NCBI GenBank assembly: GCA_964365905.1
Contig: CAYIRQ010000005.1
Span: forward strand, 1-24,708
Direction: 5' to 3'
Length of the DNA stretch: 24,708 bases
DNA from: CAYIRQ01 sp964365905
GTDB taxonomy: Bacteria; Patescibacteriota; Gracilibacteria; Peribacterales; Peribacteraceae
Part shown: piece by piece, positions 5,915-12,602 of the stretch
How the letters are laid out: each line of letters opens with the position of its first letter
Numbering within the stretch: the stretch's first letter is position 1
Program-made: the position numbers and the translations under genes
The notes under the pieces: generated by a model
What the model saw: only the letters and a program-made list of their open reading frames with translations
Database searches by the model: none
What the model was told of the DNA's origin: nothing

Positions 5915-7189
5915 GTGCGTTTTCTGCAAGCAGTTCTTCTTCTTACGTTCCTTCTCCCTCTTCAGGGATTTGCGCAAGCGCCGGAGGGCGCAACGGAGGG
6001 GAGTGCGTACGCCAAGTGGTTGCTCCTCACGGAAGAGCATTTGAATGAGTGGAATTACGGAAATCTGGACGAAGGCACGCTCGGTCCCGATGGGCTCATC
6101 TTCTCTGTAAAAGATCAGGCAACGATCTACCGTGCTCTTCCCGAAGGATTCCATAGTCACGTCGATGCTCTCAAGATGTATGTCGGACCCTCCTCTCTCG
6201 ATGAGGTTGCTCTCCTCCTCCTTCGTCTCGATGATGAGGGGAACATCGTGAAACGCTTCCGTTTGCCGCTCTCTCCCACAGAACAAACGTTGCGTGACGG
6301 CGCATACGTTCCGCTCACGTTCTATCGCCCGAATATCGCGGGAACCGAAGTCTTTGCGATGAGCTTCATCGGGAATGCAGAGGAAGTCACCTTTGGAGGC
6401 GTCCGGTTTCTCGAATATTCGTTCTTCGAAAAAGTGCAGGGCATGCTGCGGAGTTTTTTTCTCACGGAAGGCATTCGCCCGCATTCCGTGAATATCATGC
6501 TCGGCCCGGTGCTCGTTCCCGATCTTCTGCCGATCGAACTCCTGCGGGAATCCATGGTGCTCTCGACCTCGGTGAATGCGTATCTGCTCGTGGGGCTTGC
6601 GCTCTACGGCCTTGGTCTGCTTTTTCGCGCAAATTTCCGGGCACGCTACAGGAATGTACCGTGGACGGCTCTCCGGGCTGATGCGCTGCGGCGCTTTTTC
6701 CTCGCACTCCTTGCAGTCTGGATCCTCTATGACCTGCGGATGGGAACGGAACTTCTCGTTGCGATCAGAAACGACATCGTTTCCTTCGCTCTTGCACCGA
6801 CTGGTTTCCGCACGTTCCGCGATCGGGGAACCTTCTATGAATTCACGCAGTTCATACGGCCGCTTGTCGCTGATCGCGAGCGCTATGAAGTGTTCCTCCC
6901 GAGCGACTGGCCCTACTTCGGCAACCTCCGCTACGAGACCTTCCCCGCACTCCCGAACGCCGGCGATCCTGTTTCCGATACCTGGGTCATTTACAAGCGA
7001 CCGGACATTGTCGTTTTCGATAACCGACTCACGATTGAGGGAATTACGGTGAGTAAGCCTGGAAGCATCATGGGGAGATTCTCGGAGGATTCGTTTGTAT
7101 TTCGAGAAAACAAAGAAGACAAGGATACCAAAGAAGCATTTCATTCCTTGAACTCCTCGTACTCTTTGTACTCTTTGTCTTCTTCGTAG
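5915..7189 (+). CDS. Exported membrane protein, likely glycan-related
   Basis: This encodes a 424-aa protein with a signal peptide (VRFLQAVLLLTFLLPLQGFAQA). A beta-rich extracytoplasmic domain follows (about residues 25-190; DGLIFSVKDQATIYRAL, DALKMYVGPSSLDEVALLLLRL). Near residues 215-235 and 255-275 are two hydrophobic segments (AYLLVGLALYGLGLLF, RRFFLALLAVWILYDL). The C-terminal soluble domain ends in a 9-bp-period repeat encoding the Ser/Tyr/Leu tail. The GTG start is chosen from the signal peptide and promoter spacing. The stop overlaps the start of the next gene by one base, so it is co-translated with a GT-C-like membrane enzyme. I infer an accessory role in surface glycan transfer. 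The family is not recognised. Confidence 0.75.
   Translation: MRFLQAVLLLTFLLPLQGFAQAPEGATEGSAYAKWLLLTEEHLNEWNYGNLDEGTLGPDGLIFSVKDQATIYRALPEGFHSHVDALKMYVGPSSLDEVALLLLRLDDEGNIVKRFRLPLSPTEQTLRDGAYVPLTFYRPNIAGTEVFAMSFIGNAEEVTFGGVRFLEYSFFEKVQGMLRSFFLTEGIRPHSVNIMLGPVLVPDLLPIELLRESMVLSTSVNAYLLVGLALYGLGLLFRANFRARYRNVPWTALRADALRRFFLALLAVWILYDLRMGTELLVAIRNDIVSFALAPTGFRTFRDRGTFYEFTQFIRPLVADRERYEVFLPSDWPYFGNLRYETFPALPNAGDPVSDTWVIYKRPDIVVFDNRLTIEGITVSKPGSIMGRFSEDSFVFRENKEDKDTKEAFHSLNSSYSLYSLSSS
7110..7188. repeat. 9-bp-period inverted array at gene end
   Basis: The left arm has three 9-bp units at 7110-7136 (ACAAAGAAG, then ACAAGGATA, then CCAAAGAAG). The right arm has five at 7144-7188, including CTCCTCGTA, CTCTTTGTA and CTCTTTGTC. 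The arms are roughly reverse complements around a 7-bp centre. All units are read in frame as the final residues of the exported protein, and the last runs into its stop codon. Units closely match the array after ychF. Confidence 0.7.
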
Positions 7190-8655
7190 TGGCTTTCCTC
7201 ACCGTCCCACTGGCTCTCCTCCTCATCGCTCTCGAGGGTGCGCTTCTCCTCAGGATCGTCGAGAGATCTCAGCCCTACTTTTATAGAGTCGAACGTCTTG
7301 CGGCAGGATTTCTCGTTGGCAGCGCTCTCAGTGCCTTCATCCTCTTCTTTGCAGTGTACTTTGGAATCTTGCCACTTTCATTCACGGGATTTGCCATTGG
7401 GCACGGGATGATCATTGGAGTACTCCTTCTGATTTTTTTCCTCCGGTTTGGGTGGTCAGGTTTCAGTCAATTCTCAAATCTCAATTCTCACACTTCGACT
7501 GTGCTCAGTGTGACACCGATCCCTCGCTGGGCTCTCCTTCTCGGCGCTTTCCTTCTCCTCTTCGCTCTCCTCAAAATCGTTGCCGTCTCCACGGATCTCC
7601 TCCTCACCCCCGCCTACTTCGACGACGTGTATGCGAACTGGAACATGCGCGCGAAAGTTTTTTACCTTTCAGAGAGTCTCCTCCTCGATCTTCCCCCCAG
7701 TCATGAACTTTTCTTCGGCGGCCGGGTGCCGAGCTACCCGCTCACGATGTATTTCACCAAAGTGTTCGCGGTGATGTCTGCAGGGGGCTGGAGTGAAGCA
7801 GCCGCAAATGGCGTCAACCTTGCCTTCTTCCTCGTCCTCCTCATCCTCTTCGTCTCCGCGCTCCGCAGGGAAGCAGGATCGCTCTGGGGAACTCTCGGTC
7901 TCATCCTCCTCCTCAGCTTCCCGCTGCTCCTCACCCACGCCACCGCAGCCTACAGCGACATCGCGATGGCGGGAGGAGTGCTCCTCCTCGCGACACTGCT
8001 CCGCGCCTTTTTTTCCGCCGGGGAAGAGAGGAGGAGAGCGATGTTGCTCCGTCTCCTCGGGGTCACGATAGCTTCCATGGTGTTCCTGAAGAGTGAAGCG
8101 CTCCTCCTCTATTTCCCTCCCCTCGCATTCTTCCTCCTTGGGGGATCCTTGAAAAACCTCCGCGATGGAAAACTGGTCGCCGCTGAAACATGGCCATTTT
8201 TTGCCATCGTCGCTTCGGTCGCTCTCCCGTGGGTTCTCTTCAAGCTCAGGTACGGTCTCGCCTTCGGCAATGCGCAGCAGATCGGTGGATTCTCGCTTGC
8301 CCCCCATGCCGAAGTTATCCCGGCGATTACGAATGATCTCCTCTACACCGGCAGCTACCTCCTCTTCTTCCCAGTCTTCATTCTCCTTCTCTCGCTCATG
8401 GGGAGGAGATTCTCCCGGACCTCCTTCCTCCCGCCACTCCTCTTCCTCGGAGCAATCTTCCTCGGTCAATGCCTCCTCTATTACCTCACCCCGCTCGCTC
8501 TCGAAGCCATCCGGCACACGGGATTTGGACGAGGGGTTCTGCAGCTCCTGCCTTCATTTGCTTTCTTCGCAGTTCTCCTCCTTCGCGATCTCCTCGGGGA
8601 TTCCGGAGCAGCACGAGGTGGCTTATCTATACAGGAGGACGCCAACAATGTTTGA
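7189..8655 (+). CDS. Polytopic membrane protein, putative GT-C glycosyltransferase
   Basis: This encodes a 488-aa protein with about 11 transmembrane helices. After the early helices a loop carries TPAYFDDVYANWNMRAKVFY. The acidic pair followed by W and K resembles the GT-C signature (DDxxxW..KA) of polyprenol-phosphate-sugar-dependent glycosyltransferases; this would be the catalytic loop outside the membrane. If correct, it transfers a sugar from a lipid carrier to a surface protein or glycan. The GTG at 7189 overlaps the upstream stop (TAGTG), so the two genes form one operon. A 7-bp-period array and a dispersed repeat (7466-7515) encode the hydrophilic linker SNLNSHTSTVLSVTP between helices, an obvious insertion. 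Substrate is unknown. Confidence 0.75.
   Translation: MAFLTVPLALLLIALEGALLLRIVERSQPYFYRVERLAAGFLVGSALSAFILFFAVYFGILPLSFTGFAIGHGMIIGVLLLIFFLRFGWSGFSQFSNLNSHTSTVLSVTPIPRWALLLGAFLLLFALLKIVAVSTDLLLTPAYFDDVYANWNMRAKVFYLSESLLLDLPPSHELFFGGRVPSYPLTMYFTKVFAVMSAGGWSEAAANGVNLAFFLVLLILFVSALRREAGSLWGTLGLILLLSFPLLLTHATAAYSDIAMAGGVLLLATLLRAFFSAGEERRRAMLLRLLGVTIASMVFLKSEALLLYFPPLAFFLLGGSLKNLRDGKLVAAETWPFFAIVASVALPWVLFKLRYGLAFGNAQQIGGFSLAPHAEVIPAITNDLLYTGSYLLFFPVFILLLSLMGRRFSRTSFLPPLLFLGAIFLGQCLLYYLTPLALEAIRHTGFGRGVLQLLPSFAFFAVLLLRDLLGDSGAARGGLSIQEDANNV
7466..7515 (+). repeat. 7-bp-period array joined to a dispersed repeat, inside the GT-C gene
   Basis: Units GTCAATT, CTCAAAT, CTCAATT and CTCACAC run with exact period 7 from 7466 to 7493. 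They lead straight into CACTTCGACTGTGCTCAGTG (7491-7510), a copy of the dispersed CCTTCGAC..GCTCAG repeat. Together they add about 16 residues to a loop between membrane helices without breaking the frame. Confidence 0.65.
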
Positions 8656-8796
8656 TGAATCTGGTCTTCAGAAGCAGGGCATGATAGAAAGCCACCGAAG
8701 TGCTGCGAAGGAACACAAAAGCAGAGCATGGAGGCAAAGTTGAATGGTCGAAGGATCAATAGGTCATAAGACGTACGCAAGACAATAGGAGTCTGC

Positions 8797-8825
8797 TTGC
8801 GGAGAGCTGGGGGGAGGCATATCTT
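8797..8825 (+). promoter_or_regulatory. Promoter candidate for nrdJ
   Basis: TTGCGG (8797-8802), a 17-bp spacer and TATCTT (8820-8825) would start transcription near 8832, 35 nt before the nrdJ ATG. No cobalamin-riboswitch signature was seen in the leader. Confidence 0.4.
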
Positions 8826-8866
8826 GTGTTAGTTTTCTTCAGAAAGCACTACATCTTGTGTTTGCC

Positions 8867-11800
8867 ATGAATCCCGCACGTTCTTCTGCCGCGTCTCCAT
8901 CCACATCCTCCAGCCAGAAATGGAACGATGTTCCCTATGCCGAGGGGGTGGCAATGCCACAGTCTTCGGAGCCCGCCCGCGGACTCCATATCGCGCGACG
9001 CTTCACGACGCCCGGGAGCGATCCCCTGAATGAAGTCCGTTATGAGAAGCGCGTGAGCAAGATTAGCTCGACCGATGGATCGATCGTCTTCTCCATGGAG
9101 GACGTCGAGATCCCGGCGGACTGGTCGCAGGTCGCAACGGACATCATCGCGAGCAAATATTTCCGCAAGGCGGGCGTCCCAGAGCTCGATGCCGAAGGGA
9201 ATGTGCTCAAAAATGAAGCAGGGGAGGTCATCACGGGTCCCGAGCGCAGCGCGAAGCAGGTGGTCCGCCGTCTCACGGGGTGCTGGCGGCACTGGGGCGA
9301 GAGTCATGGATACTTCGCGACGGTGCAGGATGCGCAGGCATTCGAGGACGAGCTCGCGGCGATGCTCATCCGCCAGATGGTGGCTCCGAATAGCCCCCAG
9401 TGGTTCAACACCGGCATCCACTATGCCTACGGGATCACGGGGCCCGCACAGGGGCACTATTATTGCGATCCCGTGACGGGGGAGGTGCGCCGGAGTGAGG
9501 ATGCCTACACACATCCGCAGCCGCACGCCTGCTTTATCCAGTCCGTGGAGGACGATATGGTGAAGCCCGGGGGCATCATGGATCTCTGGGTGCGCGAGGC
9601 ACGGCTCTTTAAGTACGGCTCGGGCACGGGCACGAACTTCAGTGAAATCCGGGGAGCGGGGGAGTCTCTGAGTCACGGCGGCACAAGCTCCGGTCTTATG
9701 AGCTGGCTCAAGATCGGGGACCGTGCGGCCGGCGCGATCAAGTCCGGCGGCACGACCCGCAGAGCAGCGAAGATGGTCTGCCTCGATCTCGATCACCCCG
9801 ACATCGAGGAGTTCATCAATTGGAAAGTGCACGAGGAGAAGAAAGTAGCCGCGCTCCGGGATGCCGGATATTCAACGGACTTCAATGGGGAAGCGTATCA
9901 GACGGTCTCCGGACAAAACTCGAATAACTCCGTCCGGGTCCCGCATGCGTTCTTCCGGGCGCTCGAGCAGAGAGCCGACTGGCACCTCTTCCATCGCAAC
10001 GAGAAGCGCAAGGCAACAGCGGAAGGAAGAGCTCCAAAGCCCTGTAGGACGGTCCCGACGCAGCATCTCTGGGAGCAGATTGCATCGGCCGCTTGGCATA
10101 GCGCCGATCCCGGCGTGCAGTTTGATACGACGATCAATGACTGGCACACGTGCCCCGAAGACGGCCGCATCCGCGCCAGTAATCCGTGCAGTGAATACAT
10201 GTTCCTCGATAACACGGCCTGCAATCTTGCATCGCTCAATCTCCTCAAGTTCTATGATGCAGACCCTTCGACCCCCCTTCGCTCCTTCGGAGCTTCCTCC
10301 TTCGCCAAGGCTTCGGAGGACAGGTCGGAGGGGCAGGCAGGCAGTTTCCGCCTTGAGGATTTCAGGCACGCCGTCCGTCTCTGGACGATCGTGCTTGAGA
10401 TTTCCGTCCTCATGGCGCAGTTCCCAAGCGAGGAGATCGCACGTCTCAGCTACAAGTTCCGGACGCTCGGCCTCGGGTACGCGAACCTCGGCGCGCTCCT
10501 CATGCGCATGGGCATTCCGTATGACTCAGGGAAGGGCCGCGCGATCTGCGGGGCGCTCACCGCGATCCTCACCGGGGAATCCTATGCGGAGTCCGCCGAG
10601 ATGGCGTCTGCGCTTGGCCCTTTCCCGGGGTACGCGAAGAATCGGCCTCACATGCTCCGGGTGATGCGTAATCATCGGCGGGCGGCCTACGACACCCCCC
10701 CTCATGAATACGAGCAGCTCCACGTGATCCCCGTTGGCATCGATCAGCGGCAGTGCCCGCCGGATCTCCTCCGGGCCGCGCACGAGGCGTGGGACCGGGC
10801 GCTCGCCTTGGGCGAGGAATTCGGCTATCGCAACGCGCAGACCACAGTCATCGCGCCCACCGGCACCATCGGCCTCCTCATGGACTGCGATACGACCGGC
10901 GTCGAGCCTGATTTCGCGCTCGTCAAATTCAAGAAGCTCGCGGGAGGCGGCTACATGAAGATCGCGAACCAGTCGGTGCGGCCGGCGCTGCTCCGTCTCG
11001 GCTACACGCCGGCGCAGGCCGAAGACATCATGCGCTACGTCCTTGGCACGCTTTCCCTGCAGGATAGTCCCCACATCAACCGTGCCTCTCTCAAGGCGAA
11101 GGGGCTTCTCGACGAAGAGATTGATGCCGCGGAGCGTACGCTCGGTCAGGTCTTTGAGCTTTCCTTTGCCTTCAACCGCTTTACCCTCGGAGAGGAAGCC
11201 ATGAAGCGTCTCGGCTTTGACTCCGTTCGCACTGCAGATCCGCAGTTCCATCTTCTCAAGGAGCTCGGATTCAGTCCCAAAGAGATCGAGGAAGCGAACG
11301 AAGTCGTGTGTGGCCGCATGACGGTCGAAGGAGCGCCGCATCTTCGAGAGGAGCACCTCGTCGTCTTTGATTGCGCGAATAAGTGCGGCAAGATCGGGAA
11401 GCGCTTCATCGCGACGGAGGGCCACATTCGCATGATGGCGGCAAGTCAGCCCTTCATTTCTGGATCCATCAGCAAAACGATCAACCTGCCGCAGGAAGCG
11501 ACAGTCGCCGATATCAAGAAAGCCTATCTCCTGAGCTGGAAACTCGGTCTCAAATCGAATGCGCTCTATCGGGATGGCTCTAAACTCAGTCAGCCCTTGA
11601 GTACGAAGGCGGAGAAGGATGGCCCTTCGACGGGGCTCAGGGCAGGCTCTGAGGTAAAAATTGTTGAAAAGGTTGTGATCAAAGAAGTGCCTCGGAGGCG
11701 GAAGCTCCCGCCGGAGCGCGCGAGCATCACGCACAAGTTCGCGGTCGCAGGTCACGAGGGCTACATCACGGTCGGTCTCTACGAGGATGGCAAGCCCGGT

Positions 11801-12355
11801 GAATTCTTCATCAAAATGAGCAAGGAGGGTTCCACGCTCTCGGGCGTGATGGATACGCTTGCACTCTCGCTCAGTATGAACTTGCAGTACGGCGTGCCGC
11901 TCGAAGTGCTCATCGACAAACTCGTGCACACGCGTTTCGAGCCCGCGGGGATGACGGCAAACCGCGAGATCCCGATGGCGAAGAGCATCATGGATTACCT
12001 CGGGCGCTGGTTCGCTCTCAAGTTCCTCACGAAGGAGGCCGCGAAGAAAGTGCACAATGCCGATCTCGTCGAACTCGCATATACCTCCGGCACGAAGAGC
12101 AAGGATGCATTCGTTTCTTCGCTCCCGGTGCTGGATATGGGCTCGACGGAGGGGAGAGAGGTAAGAGAGGTAAAAGAAGAGGAGAAGAATGCTCCTCTCA
12201 TCCTCTCATCCTTTCTCTCCTCTCATTCGGGAACGCCACTCGCCTTCCAAGGCGCCGAAGACGCCCCGATGTGCACGCAATGCGGCTCCACGATGATCCG
12301 GAATGGAGCGTGCTATAAGTGTCTGGATTGTGGGGAGACGAGCGGGTGCTCGTGA
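8867..12355 (+). CDS. nrdJ: Class II (B12-dependent) ribonucleotide reductase
   Basis: This enzyme reduces ribonucleotides to deoxyribonucleotides using adenosylcobalamin, without oxygen or a separate radical subunit. It has 1162 residues. PQWFNTG (near 180), the first redox Cys in HACFIQSV (Cys222), the finger-loop NPCSE (439-443, Cys441 as the thiyl radical site with its partner Glu), and the TTVIAPTGTIGLLMDCDTTG region are all present. The Cys cluster at 1136-1161 (CTQC, CYKCLDC, GCS) is the C-terminal shuttle arm. Three stretches absent from the family core coincide with short repeats: residues 466-493 (DPSTPLRS to GQAGS), 919-930 (GPSTGLRAGSEV), and the Glu/Ser-rich linker before the Cys tail. 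All keep the frame. The ATG at 8867 is chosen over a GTG at 8858. No B12 synthesis genes are nearby. Confidence 0.95.
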   Translation: MNPARSSAASPSTSSSQKWNDVPYAEGVAMPQSSEPARGLHIARRFTTPGSDPLNEVRYEKRVSKISSTDGSIVFSMEDVEIPADWSQVATDIIASKYFRKAGVPELDAEGNVLKNEAGEVITGPERSAKQVVRRLTGCWRHWGESHGYFATVQDAQAFEDELAAMLIRQMVAPNSPQWFNTGIHYAYGITGPAQGHYYCDPVTGEVRRSEDAYTHPQPHACFIQSVEDDMVKPGGIMDLWVREARLFKYGSGTGTNFSEIRGAGESLSHGGTSSGLMSWLKIGDRAAGAIKSGGTTRRAAKMVCLDLDHPDIEEFINWKVHEEKKVAALRDAGYSTDFNGEAYQTVSGQNSNNSVRVPHAFFRALEQRADWHLFHRNEKRKATAEGRAPKPCRTVPTQHLWEQIASAAWHSADPGVQFDTTINDWHTCPEDGRIRASNPCSEYMFLDNTACNLASLNLLKFYDADPSTPLRSFGASSFAKASEDRSEGQAGSFRLEDFRHAVRLWTIVLEISVLMAQFPSEEIARLSYKFRTLGLGYANLGALLMRMGIPYDSGKGRAICGALTAILTGESYAESAEMASALGPFPGYAKNRPHMLRVMRNHRRAAYDTPPHEYEQLHVIPVGIDQRQCPPDLLRAAHEAWDRALALGEEFGYRNAQTTVIAPTGTIGLLMDCDTTGVEPDFALVKFKKLAGGGYMKIANQSVRPALLRLGYTPAQAEDIMRYVLGTLSLQDSPHINRASLKAKGLLDEEIDAAERTLGQVFELSFAFNRFTLGEEAMKRLGFDSVRTADPQFHLLKELGFSPKEIEEANEVVCGRMTVEGAPHLREEHLVVFDCANKCGKIGKRFIATEGHIRMMAASQPFISGSISKTINLPQEATVADIKKAYLLSWKLGLKSNALYRDGSKLSQPLSTKAEKDGPSTGLRAGSEVKIVEKVVIKEVPRRRKLPPERASITHKFAVAGHEGYITVGLYEDGKPGEFFIKMSKEGSTLSGVMDTLALSLSMNLQYGVPLEVLIDKLVHTRFEPAGMTANREIPMAKSIMDYLGRWFALKFLTKEAAKKVHNADLVELAYTSGTKSKDAFVSSLPVLDMGSTEGREVREVKEEEKNAPLILSSFLSSHSGTPLAFQGAEDAPMCTQCGSTMIRNGACYKCLDCGETSGCS
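10262..10345 (+). repeat. Dispersed repeat inserted in frame in nrdJ (copy 1)
   Basis: An 84-bp (28-codon) insertion starts GACCCTTCGACC and carries CTCCTTCGGAGC palindromes and the end GGGCAGGCAGGC. It encodes a stretch reading DPSTPLRS, FAKASEDRSEG and GQAGS. I recall such translated repeat phrases from many candidate-phyla genomes. It lies just after the conserved ACNLASLNL segment, in a loop position. Confidence 0.75.
11621..11652 (+). repeat. Dispersed repeat inserted in frame in nrdJ (copy 2)
   Basis: CCCTTCGACGGGGCTCAGGG followed by CAGGCTCTGAG encodes GPSTGLRAGSEV between the catalytic domain and the C-terminal region. It is the short form of the same repeat found in tsf and ychF. 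Confidence 0.7.
12154..12225. repeat. Period 8/9 inverted array in the nrdJ linker
   Basis: The left arm has GAGAGAGGT and AAGAGAGGT with period 9. The right arm has TCCTCTCA units with period 8 and one 9-bp unit (12193-12225). Purine-rich and pyrimidine-rich arms face each other around about 10 bp. It encodes the low-complexity linker just ahead of the C-terminal Cys arm. The core GGATGAGAGGATG (minus strand) is shared with the array in the sortase gene. Confidence 0.6.
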
Positions 12356-12376
12356 GATAGAGTGGCTGAGAATTCC

Positions 12377-12405
12377 TTGCGATCCACATAGGGAATGATC
12401 ACAAT
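12377..12405 (+). promoter_or_regulatory. Promoter of the 59-aa gene and helicase unit
   Basis: TTGCGA (12377-12382), a 17-bp spacer and CACAAT (12400-12405) end 8 nt before the ATG at 12414, again predicting a leaderless message. Confidence 0.45.
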
Positions 12406-12413
12406 GGCTCTCC

Positions 12414-12593
12414 ATGCCTCGGACATTGGAACAGCATGCGGTACAGACCACGGAAGTGCCTCGGGGAAGCACCGGGCTTATCGATGTAACGAAGAGAGAA
12501 TTTGCCAATCGATACCGTCAGCTTGCTCTGGAACATGATGCTGTTTTTCCTCCCGCTCCGTCTCGGCATGGCCAGAAGCTGGTGAGAGAATAG
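12414..12593 (+). CDS. 59-aa protein upstream of the helicase
   Basis: This is a short gene beginning MPRTLEQHAV and ending SRHGQKLVRE. It holds a charged middle (LIDVTKREFANRYRQLAL) that should form a helix. Support comes from three things: a promoter with correct spacing directly upstream, an intact frame that uses the whole gap between nrdJ and the helicase, and a 9-nt gap to the helicase start. It resembles no family I know. Its placement suggests a small partner or regulator of the helicase, or simply an upstream cistron. Because it is short, chance cannot be ruled out. Confidence 0.5.
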   Translation: MPRTLEQHAVQTTEVPRGSTGLIDVTKREFANRYRQLALEHDAVFPPAPSRHGQKLVRE

Positions 12594-12602
12594 AAAGAAT
12601 TC

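Noticed and set aside
8656..8866. Cobalamin riboswitch upstream of nrdJ
   Set aside because: No B12-box-like sequence or fitting fold was seen in the 211-bp gap.
10526..12055. Long minus-strand open frames opposite nrdJ, alaS (3853-5037) and the exported gene (5804-7144)
   Set aside because: Their composition is that of antisense reading of GC-rich codons (Arg, His, Glu-rich, no domains), while the plus-strand genes are unmistakable.
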